This document shows positions 11,997 to 23,084 of a DNA stretch of 64,000 nt, piece after piece. The stretch comes from Megalobrama amblycephala (taxonomy: Eukaryota; Chordata; Actinopteri; Cypriniformes; Xenocyprididae): positions 17,471,046 through 17,535,045 of the forward strand of contig NC_063045.1 of assembly GCF_018812025.1 (NCBI RefSeq), written 5' to 3'. The number at the start of each line of letters is the position of its first letter. Position 1 is the first letter of the stretch. A program made the translations under genes and the position numbers. Under the pieces are notes generated by a model. It was not told the origin of the DNA and made no database searches. It saw nothing but the letters and a program-made list of their open reading frames with translations.

Positions 11997-12006
11997 TGCA
12001 CGACCC

Positions 12007-12190
12007 ATAAACTTGTCCAAGCTGGTTTAGGTAGTTGATAAGCTGAGCTACCAGCTGGTAATTCAACCTGGTAAACCATCTCAGTCACCTGGGTTAAAGT
12101 TGGTTGAATACCTTGCGGGGGACTGGTTGAGTTGGTTGAGCTTCCAATGTTGTTTGACCAATTTAACCAACTGGTTATCCAATAGCAAAA
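12007..12190. repeat. Degenerate CTGGTT-rich simple repeat
   Basis: Repeated variants of 'ctggtt', 'gttggttga' and 'ccagctggta' on both strands, without a fixed period. Confidence 0.5.
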
Positions 12191-14944
12191 GATTTGGAGG
12201 AGACTGAAAATTAAACTCCACCATTAAATTCCTGTTTTCATTGTTCATTTTAAGTAGTTATGGAGTTTTATGGGTTAAACAAAAATAAATTGTATACTAT
12301 ATATTGTATACCTCTGATTACAGGCCCACACTAAATCTGAATAATGCTTCAAAAACTCAAATTCCTGCTGACGCACACAAAAAGTTTAGCGTCTTTCCCA
12401 CCAGCATATAAAGGTTCTGATAAGTGAAACGATAATGCCAATGAAAAGAAACACCTCAGCAAAAGATGGCTAATACTAAAGCCCAAGGACAAAAGAAGAG
12501 AGATACAGAGCTAGAGCTTATTTGGGATAAAAAACTTTATAGAACCAGGCACAAGGGAATAGCATAGAGATCTGATGTATTAATTATTCTATTTTGGGAG
12601 GAAATTTTACAGCTGGGAAGTACTTTAAAGAATAGATAAAGGAATTATTCTGATTACATATATTTGTCCACCTCTATCTTTTTCTGACATCCTTTTGGGT
12701 CATATGTTACCTCTTTAATTATTACAGGTAATGTGTGAATAAGACATCTCTCCTGAAATAGAGAACTCTTTCAGGAAAGCTGTCTTATTCACTTTTTAGA
12801 GTCAGATGTTATTAAAGCATCTACCAGAGCAGGGGTTAACTGGGCCATGCTGACTAGCCAAACCTTTGCCCTTTGGTCCAAGTGTGGGAAGGGACATACT
12901 GTATGGAATCACTTCCTGTTTCAATAGGAGATTAAATGTGAAATTAAATGCTTGTCAAAACTCTTCATGGATAGGGTGATCTTGGCTCCTGTGGCATTTA
13001 ATCCAACTGTGCAATAACAAACATCAAAATCCCATGCCAACTATTAAAGCAGAGCCAACCACAAAGACCTCCGCCAATTCGCCAGTTTTCTCTCACATAC
13101 CGAGAGCACCAAGTACTAAACCTTTGTACATTATTCTGTATCACTGTGACAAGATCTGTTACATGCAAAGAAATTCAGAAGATCACAGCAACACGAACCA
13201 TGTGAAATGGAGACATGGGGGAGTTGCGGAAGATGAAAACGAGAGGTTTCCTCTGTGTTATTCGTCTCACACCCCTCAGGGAATGCTTTTGTCAAGAACG
13301 GAGGCTTGACAGCAGGAGAAACGATAAACGATTTGACGCTTACCGAAGACCTTTGATACATAATTTCTTTGTAACTAAAGAGGTCTAAGCATGTGAAATA
13401 ACTCACAGAGGTCAGTTTCTTGTCAAAGGATACTTAAAAATGGAGTGGACAAGCCTTTGAAAATTTGCACCATGCAGTTTGGATAAGTATTAAGTTCACC
13501 TGTGACCGAATAATATATTGATAATTTTTCAGCGCACTTTACGGTTTGCTGCACTCGAGCCGTTGCTTTATTCTCACATCCAACTCACTTCTGTCAGCCT
13601 GCTGTCCTCTCTGTCTGAATATCTATACTGTGCACTCTTAATAATCTCTGTAGAATCTATTTGATCTTTTTCTATCAGGCCTAGACAATGGGTTTTGGCC
13701 TTGCGGTCCAGCTGCAGACAGACTGACCCTGCTGTTGCAAGTGCATTATGGGAAGGTTCCCTGTTGTGTCCTCTTATGCTCTGATCATTCATGGTAAAAT
13801 TCAGTGTATGAAAAACTCACATCTTGTATACTCCCTTCATTTCTTTGTTCTTTGCTCTTCTGATCACGTGGTCTGCTTTGGTAGTATTTTTCTGTTTGTC
13901 TGCAGAAAAACAAAACAAAACAAAAACAGCGGTTGTACTGGTTTTTGATGCATGCTAGCTGGTTTGTTGCTAGTCTAAGGTGGTCTACCAAGTCAACCTT
14001 TATCCCCAAATGAGAATGTTAACAGAGAGATTGTTAGAGAATTGTTTATACCAGACGTAAACGGGGATATCAAGATCAGCTTGGACCAGCAACAGGCAAA
14101 ACCATCTATTATCTGAAGATGGTGTTAGCCAGAATTTCCAACAGGGTTCTGTGAAAGATATGGAAAATAATAGGTTGTTTATGGCAAAAACTTCTGTCTT
14201 AGTCTCTTTCTTATTTACTTTCTTGTTGCACTTGCAACGTGAGTCACATCCTCATTGCTCTACGAGAGACTCATCCCCATGTACATTACAGAAACACAGC
14301 AGCGTTTTCCGATAAAGGATGACCCCTGCGGGTTGAGTGGGAGGGTAGTGTTTGTATGTGTGTGAGAGTTTTGGGGGTGGATTAAGAACCTGCTACTCGC
14401 AGGTCAATTACCCTATTAGCTCCCTGTCTGCATGCCCAGTTACCATAACAACACACTTGTACATCAGTACCTCAGATTCCAGGCAAGCCGTTTTTGAGAG
14501 TTCTAGAACACTTGTTGGATCTTGTATCACTTTCACATGTAGATGGAATTACTGAAAAATTCTACTAGATCTGTTCTTTTCCATCCTCTGAATGCTCACA
14601 GCACTAAAACAGTTCTGTTTGGAAGTCTTGTTGATGACAGCAAAATCCTTTGAAAGTGCAATTCTGTATGCAACACTAGCTAGACACTAGCTTGTCTAAC
14701 AAACTACTTCAGAGCATCTTAGCCTTATACAGTCATTCCAACATTTTGTGGAAACTCTTGGGGTGTTTAGACCCTGATCCTGGGGTTTATTTTGTTCGAC
14801 CGTAAGTGCCCTGCAAAGTGGACTTTACAGGGTAGTCCGCCATCTTAAGTGAGATTCACATCTGAAGGGAGTGTATGTGTTGAACACATATTTGATACAG
14901 TATCTTTGTACCTTATTGACCCCTAAAAGTTTCAAAGTATTACC
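12191..14944. other. No gene recognised; one short hairpin
   Basis: Mostly unassigned. An imperfect stem of about 24 bp (12735-12758 with 12769-12792, 'gtgaataagaca...gtcttattcac') with a 10-base loop stands out. Open frames around 13034-13406 overlap on both strands and show no motif. The interval 13000-14700 has no repeat ends I recognise. Confidence 0.4.
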
Positions 14945-15264
14945 TTAAAGGGGTCCTTGATTATGATTTCATTTTTTTTTAACTTTAGTTGTTGTTTGAG
15001 CATAAACAACATCTGCAAAGTTATGATGCTCAAGTTCAATGCAAAGGGAGATATTTTCTTTTACAGAAGTCGCTTTTTAAGGACTACAACAAATGGCTGG
15101 TAGGGACTACAACAAGCTTCTTCCTGTGTTGGTAACATCACTTACCCCAAAATTTACATAAACCCTGCCCCACGCAACAGAGGGGGCAAGGCCATGTTGG
15201 GCTGCTTTGGAGAAGAGGAAGAGTTGTTGTAGTAGAGTGTTTTTGCAATGCCATCATGAGGGTC

Positions 15265-16016
15265 CATGGGCGTAGGTTTGGTCTCAGCTTTGGTGGGGAC
15301 ACCCCCCCGGAATTCTTTTGTTGTAAGATACCAGTGATTTAATGGTGATTTCCTTTTTTATTTCAGACTGTTGGCAATACAGAATATCACAATACAGAAG
15401 TGAATCTTCATCTCATTATACTTCATCTCATTATATTGTATCCTGAGTCAGGATTCCTGACCCCGATATACCATCCTGTATACTGTCCCTAAAGAGCTAG
15501 TATAACTGTATAATCTCAAAAATGCACTCTCAAAAAATAAAAATAAAAACCTGTAGGCTACACTCACAAATACATTACATAAACAGAATGTAGGAAACGA
15601 AAAATGTCTCAGATCCACCGTTTATGTTGACTGCAAGATTCTAAGTTAAGGTACAGGCTAATTGACATCAGTCTTTGATTGACATTCAGTTACTTGCTAA
15701 CGTAGCATTCTATCATCCTGGGTAACACTTACAAATACATTACAGTTAATATTATTTTCCACAGTAGAAACTGCATTTGAAAGCCTGGTCAGTCACTACT
15801 GCTAGTTTATGTGTGTGGCTAGCTAGTTATTTTGCCTACTTACACTCTGACTCTGCTTTATGAAAAAGCTTCTTATGTCCCCTTTCTTCTTCTTGGGTGG
15901 CATCTACAAAGTACAAAAAGGGGCAAAAAAAACGGAATATTAAAATGTTTTTACTCTGGCTTTTGTATGTGGCAGAGAGACAACCCTGGTAACTTACCGT
16001 CGGCGTCGTCAACATG

Positions 16017-16079
<63 letters not shown>

Positions 16080-16336
16080 CACCCGCTCGCTGCTAGTGCA
16101 AGCACAAAAGTAGTCCCGGCCCGCGCGTGTAGCCTGTCAGATACCCCGCCGCCAATCAAATTACGGCGTTTCTTGTACTGTCGTCGTCCTGGCCGTTAGA
16201 GTCGATCCAAATAGCAGTGCAAAGATCCAAATAGCAGTTCAAAGGAGCTTGCTAAATATTGGTGGGGACAAATTTGTCATCTCAAAATATTGATAGGGAC
16301 TAGTACCTAGCGTCCCCCCCTAAACCTACGCCCATG
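15265..16336. mobile_element. hAT-like non-autonomous element, 1,072 bp
   Basis: Terminal inverted repeats 'catgggcgtaggttt' and its complement are flanked by a perfect 8-bp target duplication, 'tgagggtc' (15257-15264 and 16337-16344), diagnostic of hAT-type insertion. No transposase frame is present. The open frames at 15832-16199 are CA-repeat artefacts. It is nested in the TTAA element at 14949-16827 and is younger than it. Confidence 0.85.
16022..16076. repeat. (CA)n microsatellite
   Basis: About 27 uninterrupted CA units inside a hAT-like element, preceded by alternating 'gcgcgc'. Confidence 0.95.
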
Positions 16337-16831
16337 TGAGGGTCAATTCAATGCTGGATTTGCACAAAAGATCAACATGACGGCACATGATAGAACTCCA
16401 CAGCAACTACACAAATTTATCCACTAACCATTCAGAAATGTCCAGATGCATTTTAAAAGTTGTAACTTCTTCCTGAGTCTCTCCATCAGTGTCCAACTCT
16501 GGTTTGAATAATGTAAGGCTGAACATCATTACTGACAATTGTCATTTTGGCTGCGTGAGATTATCCAGCTTTGTTGTTGTTGTGCAACCGAAGTGCGAGC
16601 TGTTAAACCTCCACCCTCTTCTGGAAAGGGGGACGAGAGCAGCAGTCCATTTGCATTTAAAGGCACACACACAAAAAATTTGTGTTTTTGCTCATACCCA
16701 AATAGGGGCAAATTTAAGGTATAATCAATGATCTGTGTGGTATTTTGAGCTGAAAATTCACAGACACATTCTGGGGACACCAGAGACTTATATTACATCT
16801 TGTGAAAAGGGGCATAATAGATCCCCTTTAA

Positions 16832-17546
16832 GGGTACGTATTAATACTCTCAAGTACTAATAAGTAACTTTTAAAGGTAAATATAAGAGTGAAAAGCTGT
16901 TGTACCGCTTAAGAGCACTTGTTGCACTTTTTTTTTCTCACAGTGTACAGACTTGTACAGGAAAGGGTTGTGCAAGTTTATCACTCTTCAGCAGGGGACA
17001 GGATAATAATAAAAAAAAAACCCAGTTGACTGAAGGCCCCAATTTACTTCAAACGAAATAGAAGAACAAACAGATGTGATGTCATTTCAGACAAAATCAG
17101 GCCAAAACAAAGTTCGTTTTGGGAGTTCGAAGCGGCTCCAGCTACAAAACACCTTCGTACTACCATTGGTCCGTGAAGATGACGTAATAGGAGGTGTGGG
17201 GTGAGGCTCCTCCTTCTTTCATGCCTAAATCTTCTCTGACTCATTTCTTATGTGTGAGTCCATCAAGATAAGATCACCATGGGTGAAAACATGAACACAC
17301 TGGATAGCTGCTTTTAGTAGAAATGAAGTTGTGCTTCTGATGAATCTATTGAATAAAGTGCCATATAAATAAACATGAAGTGACTTTACTGGAGTGCTAA
17401 TTTGCAGCGCTCGTGCTAACGTGCCCATGTTGTTATGATCAGATGCTTTTCTTATGCTTTAAAAAAATGCTTGCTGTTTTTTGATTTTTTGATTTTTAAT
17501 TTGTTACTGAGAAGCGTGTAGCACATACATACATATTCATCTAAAC
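16832..17546. other. Nothing recognised
   Basis: Unassigned sequence without a repeat terminus or convincing open frame. Confidence 0.4.
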
Positions 17547-18400
17547 TAGATTAGATTAGATATCTTTTATTGTCATTCAACTGTACAGAGTGCACCGACT
17601 TATAATTCCACTGGCTTATAAATACTACTCTAACTAAACATGTACGATTATACATATAAATATATAAATATAATAAGACATGCTACAGCGTGCATTAAAA
17701 TATAGCACTAAAAGTAATTTGACAGTGGCATATACAGCAGATATTGATATTGCACATGGTAATTGGCAGCATATAAATCAAATTATTGCACTTGTTAAGT
17801 GGTGACATAAATTCAGTTATTGCCCATTATAAATAAAAACTGTTATTGCAGTATCCCAGTCCAGTTCACATGAAGCTCACTGCAGGGGATTCAGTGAGAT
17901 ATAGTGGTTAAGGGGTTATTTTGAGTTTAAGAGTCTGATAGCTTGTGGGAAAAAGCTGTTGCAGAATCTGGCTGTTCTGCCCCGAATGCTGTGAAACCTC
18001 TTGCCAGAGGGCAGCAGAGAAAACAGTCCATGATGAGGATGGGTGGGGTCTTTTGTAATGTTTTGGGTCCGGGTCAGACAGCTTTTGTATGCGAGGTCCT
18101 GGATGGAAAGCAATGAAAAGCCGATGATGTCTTCACCACTCTCTATACAGGCTTCCAGTCTGAGACTTTGCAGTCCCCAAACCAGACAGAGATGCAGCTG
18201 GTCAGCATGCTCTCTATAGTACCTCTGTAGAAAGTGCCGAGGAGGGGAAAGGTGTGCTCTTCTCATCCGGCACAGAAAATGAAGACGCTGCTGTGCTCTC
18301 TTCACAACAGAGGTGGTGTTGAGAGTCCATGTCAGACTGTCTGTGATCTGCACCCTCAGGAACTCTCAGCAGTGTTGGAGGCGTCAGATGTTCGATAACA
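17547..18400 (-). pseudogene. LINE 3' end with RT C-terminal fragment
   Basis: The minus-strand frame 17916-18353 (145 codons) encodes the C-terminal tail of a CR1/L2/Rex1-group non-LTR retrotransposon polymerase. Diagnostic words are 'VVKRAQQRLHFLCRMRRAHL', 'IIGFSLLSIQDLAYKSCLTR' and 'DPTHPHHGLFSLLPSGKRF', then 'SFFPQAIRLLNSK' and a stop. The 3' untranslated region runs down to a microsatellite-like terminus 'ctagattagattagat' at 17547, typical of this LINE group. Catalytic RT motifs and the endonuclease are absent, and similarity fades upstream near 18400, consistent with 5' truncation during target-primed reverse transcription. It is a dead copy. Confidence 0.85.
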
Positions 18401-19100
18401 GTATATCGCTGCTCACGTATTTCAAACTTTGTTTGTATACCAGGGCCTTGACTGCAACTAACACACGCCATAGTACCGGCTCAACCCCTACTGACCTCAC
18501 CTGATGCAGGTCTGATGACATTGTGTGTGTGGAAAGCAGCGCACATGCCTTCAAGTAGAGAAAGGCTCACAGGACCTTGTTTATTTCACTTTGCTTCAGA
18601 GTTCTGCAGCTCCCACATGGCTGCCTCTCGTTACTGAAAGTCAACATGCGAGAGCTGAAATATCAGGGTTCCCACTCCCAAACCTTGTAAACCTGGAAAA
18701 TTTATGACAAAATTTCCAGTCCTGGAAAATTAGAGAAAATTGGGTTTTTCTTTAGTCAAGAACAAGAGTTTATCACTGGCCCAAAACAATCACTATTAGT
18801 TACAGAAAGTGCGATGTTCAGGAATGCTGAGTTTTAAAAATCGTGAGAGTAGTATTTTCAATTATGTTTAGTCTTGTGTTGCCACTTGTAGCAGTTAGCT
18901 AATGTTATTAACTGCTCAAATGTATGCAGCAAATGTTAACTGGTAAATTCAGTAACTTGCTAACTACACTGCGTGCATAATTATTATGCAAGTTGATTTT
19001 CTGATCATATTTTTTTTTCCAAGCACATTTTACCATTTCCAAACCAGTCAGTCTTAATAACTACTATTAATTTTGTATTTAATCTTTTATAAGTGATATA

Positions 19101-19572
19101 TACGGAAGAGGATTAGGGCCAAGCAATAATAAAAAATAAAACCATCTTGAGTTTAAAGTTGTTAAATTTCGAGAAAAAAGTCTAAATAAAATGTTGAGAA
19201 TAAACTCATTAAATTACGAGAAAAAAAGTCGTTAAATTACGAGAACAAATTTGTTAAATTATGAGAAAAATGTCGTTAAATTTCGAGAAAAAAGTTGAGA
19301 TAAAATGTTGAGAATAAACTCATTAAATTATGAGAATAAAGTCAATAAATTACGAGAAAAAAGTTGTTAAATTATGAGAACAAATTCGTAATTTAACGAA
19401 TTTGTTCTCGTAATTTAGCGACTTTTTTCTCGTAATTTAATGACTTTATTCTCAACATTTTATCTCGACTTTTTTCTCGAAAATTTAACGAGTTTTTTCT
19501 CGAAATTTAACAACTTTAATCTCGAGATGGTTTTATTTTTTTATTATTGCTTGGCCCTAATCCTCTTACGTA
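19101..19572. mobile_element. Foldback element built of short tandem units
   Basis: The ends 'tacggaagaggattagggcc' and its complement are inverted copies. The core is two opposed arrays of roughly 20-bp units such as 'ttaaattacgagaaaaaa', 'gtcgagataaaatgttgaga' and 'ataaactcattaaattacga' that meet near 19390. The flanking direct repeat 'gatata' (19095-19100, 19573-19578) looks like a target duplication. A larger member of the same family lies at 45084-45927. There is no coding capacity. Confidence 0.8.
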
Positions 19573-19959
19573 GATATATAATTGTTCATGAAGGCTGGAA
19601 ATGAAAAACGCCTTATATTCAGGTATGCATAATTATTAGGTACGTTTTCTTTTACGGATAAAATGAACCAAAAAGAGATTTAACTCAAACACTAATAAAT
19701 GCCCATGGGAAGGATGCAATACTAGAAATTGCAGTTAAGGCAGGGTCAGACAAAACAGCTTGAGAAGTAAAGACACGTTAACTGCAAAAAAATTGAGAAT
19801 TAAGTGTAAAACCATCAGCGCCACCATTTTCCAGAACTGCAACCTACCAGGAGTCTCCGGAAGCACAAGGTGTCAAAACAACAGTACAACAAAACATTAA
19901 AATAGTTCCAATGACTGACACTGGCAACAAGAACAATTTGTCATAATGTATGATTAATC

Positions 19960-20291
19960 ATTTTTTGCCAGAAAAAAGTCAGAATTGTGAGTTTATATCA
20001 TGCAATTCCTTTTTGCCTCACAATTCTGAATTTTTTCTGGCATTTGAGAGTTTATATCCTACAATTCTTACTTCTTTTCTTAGAATTGTGAGATATAAAC
20101 TCGCAATTGCAAGAAAAAGTCAGAATTTTATATAGTTTATATCACACAATTCTGACTTTATTATCAAATCACAAATTATGTAAACTTGCTATTGCGAGAG
20201 AAAAAAGTCTGAATAGCGAGATAAAAAGTTAAAGTAAGTTGCAATTGCCTTTTTTTAGTTTTTATTCTGTTAGCGGAAACAAGCTTCTATA
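19960..20291. repeat. Inverted/tandem 'agaattgtgag' repeat
   Basis: Repeated and inverted variants of 'agtcagaattgtgag', 'tttatatcacacaattctga' and 'gagatataaactcgcaattg', ending in 'gcggaaacaagcttctatag'. A short relative ends the same way at 46630-46745. The layout of short opposed units containing 'gagaaaaaagtc' resembles the foldback family next to it, although the units differ. Confidence 0.65.
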
Positions 20292-20341
20292 GTCGTAATG
20301 TATGATTTAGAGCTCATATTAAAAACTGATTTTATAGTTAA

Positions 20342-21284
20342 AGGTGCCCTAGAATTAAAAATTGAATTTACCATGGCATAGTTAAATAACAAGAGTTCAG
20401 TACATTTAAATGACATACAGTGAGTCTCAAATTCCATCTTATATAAATCTCATTTGTTTAAAAGACCTCCGAAGAACAGGCGAATCTCAACATAACACTG
20501 ACTGTGACGCAACAGTTGGGATCATTAATATGTACGCCCCCAATATTTGCATATGCCAGCTCATGTTCAAGGCATTAGACAAGGGCAGGACGTCTGGATC
20601 TGTGCACAGCTGAATCATCAGACTAGGTAAGCAAGCAAGGACAATATCGAAAAATGGCAGATGGAGCAATAATAACTGACATGATCCATGATATCATGAT
20701 ATTTTTAGTGATATTTGTAAATTGTCTTTCTAAATGTTTCGTTAGCATGTTGCTAATGTACTGTTAAATGTGGTTAAAGTTACCATCGTTTCTTACTGTA
20801 TTCACGGAGACAAGACTGTCGTTATTGTCATTTTTTAAACACTTGCAGTCTGTATAATTCATAAACACAACTTCATTCTTTATAAATCTCTCCAACAGTG
20901 TGTAATGTTAGCTTTAGCCATAGAGCACCATCAAACTCATTCAGAATCAAATGTAAACATCCAAATAAATTCCATACTTACACGATTAGATATGCTGCAT
21001 GACGAACACTTTGTAAAGATCCATTTTGAGGGTTATATTAGCTGTGTGAACTTTGTTTATGCTGTTTAAGGCAGTCACGAGCTCCGTGGGTGTGGAGCAC
21101 GAGAATTTAAAGGGGCCGCAGCCTGAATCGGCACATATTTAATGATGTGCCAAAATAGGCAGTTAAAAAAATTAATAAAAAAAAAAAAAATCTATGGGGT
21201 ATTTTGAGCTGAAACTTCATAGACACATTCAGGGGACACCTTAGACTTATATTACATCTTTTGAAAACACGTTCTACGGCACCT
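20342..21284. mobile_element. TTAA-flanked TIR element, 943 bp
   Basis: The element runs from 'aggtgccctagaattaaaaa' to 'gttctacggcacct', with TTAA on both sides (20338-20341, 21285-21288). The left end, including 'caagagttcagtacat', is a common cyprinid repeat terminus. The right 90 bp are shared with the element ending at 16827. The interior is non-coding. Confidence 0.8.
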
Positions 21285-21526
21285 TTAAGTCATGACAATA
21301 AACTAGCTATGCCTTTTAGGGCATGATCCTAGTCTTTTATTCTCGTTGTGGTAAAATTGAAAATGTCCTGGAAAATGATCGCTGGAAAATAGTGGAAACC
21401 CTGAATATTCATCTCCAGTTGTTTCAATGAGCAAAATGTAATGTGAGCTGAAACATTATTCAGATGTATTTCCAACAAACCTCAGAGCTGGAGCTATTAT
21501 TCATGAAAAATAGAGCCTAGTATTTG

Positions 21527-22975
21527 TGTAGCAGTGTGGGGTGGGTTTTCCCCTTTATTTGTTTATCCCTTATCATAAATGAGTAATTGGGATAAGGGCC
21601 TGTGTATTTAAATGCAGGAAGCTTTAGAAGGTAGGTGTTGTCATGCCCGCCCTCTTCCGGTCTCCAGTGTCGCTTCAGCTGAGTTGTCGCTGTAGCCGTT
21701 CCTGTCAAGTCTCTTGGGAGTTGCGTCGAGTGTTTGATGAAAGCTTGTAGTGGAAAATTTGTGAAGGTCTTCTAACATCTTGATGTTTGTTGATCCGTGG
21801 ATTTAATCTCCCGCAGCTCACGTGGTGAACAGCGGGTCGTGCTGCTGTTTTTCTGAGTTTGGTTTATTATTTTTTGTAATTATATTATGATTGTGTTTTC
21901 ATTTTATCTCTGTTTTGAGATTTTGGTTTGATCAGTTTGAATCAGGCCATTTAGGCTGAGTTGGTAATGCGTCCTTTATCTACACGGCATTTACGTTACT
22001 GTGTAACCTTGGGTTTATTGCCAGTATGAGGTAGGATGCTGTACACCATTATCAATTGATGTCATTTATTGTATGTTTTTTTTTCCTTTTATTCTTATGT
22101 TGAAGGAGCAATTGATATTTGTACCGGACCCACTAATTTTTCCCTTTTTTTTGTCTTTAGTTTGAGCCAAGGCTGAGTGTGCTGAGGGGGAGGCTAGTCA
22201 CCTGGGTGGAGCACATGGTTTGACTTTGGAACACCAGCACCTCTTCCTATTGTTTGCTATGCACACACGTGTGGTTGAGAGCACGATTTCTTTCAGCTAG
22301 TTTCCAACCCCTAAGGTAAGCTTTAGCCTTGTAGCTTTTTTTTTTTTTTTTTTTTGGTAATCTTTTTTTTTGTGTTATACATATCTTTTGGTGGGGAAGG
22401 TTCAACATTTCTTTAGTTTTCAAAGTTGATTGTGACTTGATTTGGCCTTCGCATATAGATGTCTGGAGAAATGTTCTTCTAAACTTGATTTTTAATATTA
22501 TTGTTATAATAAACTTACTAGTGTATATATGATGATTATTCTGATTCTGGGTCTATTTAGGGCTAGGCGATATATTGCATGTGATTGTCACGCGCATTTC
22601 GTCAGTAAAGCCGGTTCCCTGATTACCGCGAAATCGTCATCACCTGCTTTCAAATGGAGAGGCATTTAATAGACAGAGCCGTAGATCACTGACAAGCCAC
22701 GCAATATCGCGTTCATTATCGCAGATGAATCGCCTTCAATAATTAACTCGATATTGCGTGGCTTGTCAGTGATCTACGGTTCTGTCTATTAAATGCCACT
22801 CCATCTGAAAGCGGGTGATGGCGATTTCGCGGTAATCAGGGAACCGGCTTTACTGACGAAATGCGCGTGACAATCGCATGCGATATATCGCCCAGCCCTA
22901 AGTCTATTTATGTATTTTTTATGTTAATAAAAGTGTTTCTTTTGTTAAACTGGACAACACGTCTCTGTCTTTTCA
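21527..22975 (+). other. Possible LTR-like transcription unit, split
   Basis: The sequence starting 'tgtagcagtgtggggtgggt' contains a TATA-like 'gtatttaaatgcagg' near 21604, an ideal splice-donor string 'aaggtaagc' near 22313, and an AATAAA signal near 22927 just before 'cgtctctgtcttttc'. This order is what a long solo LTR or a short transcription unit would show, but I could not find matching target duplications or TG...CA limits. It is split by the hairpin element at 22559-22901. An ordinary host promoter fragment is an alternative. Confidence 0.25.
22559..22901. mobile_element. Hairpin MITE with 8-bp duplication
   Basis: The ends 'agggctaggcgatata' and the complement of 'agggctgggcgatatatcg' bound a near-perfect inverted repeat of about 150 bp per arm, including 'tagatcactgacaagccacg' and its complement. 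The flank 'gtctattt' is duplicated at 22551-22558 and 22902-22909. The 8-bp duplication and 'agggctgggcgat' terminus point to a hAT-mobilised MITE. It is non-coding. Confidence 0.85.
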
Positions 22976-23084
22976 TTGTACCACCAAACCTGTGTCCCAT
23001 TTATTTTATTTCCTTGGGATCATCTGAATCTAACCAGAAAATACTGCTCTGCTCACATTTGGAAAGCAAATACTTCTTCCTGCT

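Larger units (their letters stand above)
14949..16827. mobile_element. TTAA-flanked TIR element, interrupted
   Basis: TTAA at 14945-14948 and 16828-16831 flanks inverted ends 'aggggtccttgattatga' and '...cataatagatcccct'. The right 100 bp (16730-16827, 'ttttgagctgaaaattcaca' and 'cttatattacatcttgtgaa') is closely related to the right end of the element at 20342-21284, so the two belong to related families. The interior is non-coding and is split by a hAT-type element at 15265-16336. TTAA target duplications are used by piggyBac and Kolobok transposases; which one moved this family cannot be told here. Confidence 0.7.
18664..21403. mobile_element. hAT-like composite, ends 'cagggttcccac'
   Basis: The left end 'cagggttcccac' and the right end 'agtggaaaccctg' are inverted copies with shared sub-terminal 'cctggaaaat' motifs (18695-18730, 21368-21392). 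The flanks share only 'aatat', so the target duplication is uncertain. Within these limits lie a foldback repeat (19101-19572), a second inverted/tandem repeat (19960-20291) and a TTAA element (20342-21284). No transposase is visible. Confidence 0.5.

Noticed and set aside
13034..13406. Two opposed 91-codon frames
   Set aside because: They overlap on both strands, lack motifs and show no coding context.
15832..16199. Overlapping open frames on both strands of 61-107 codons
   Set aside because: They consist mainly of Thr-His or Val-Cys runs produced by the CA microsatellite.
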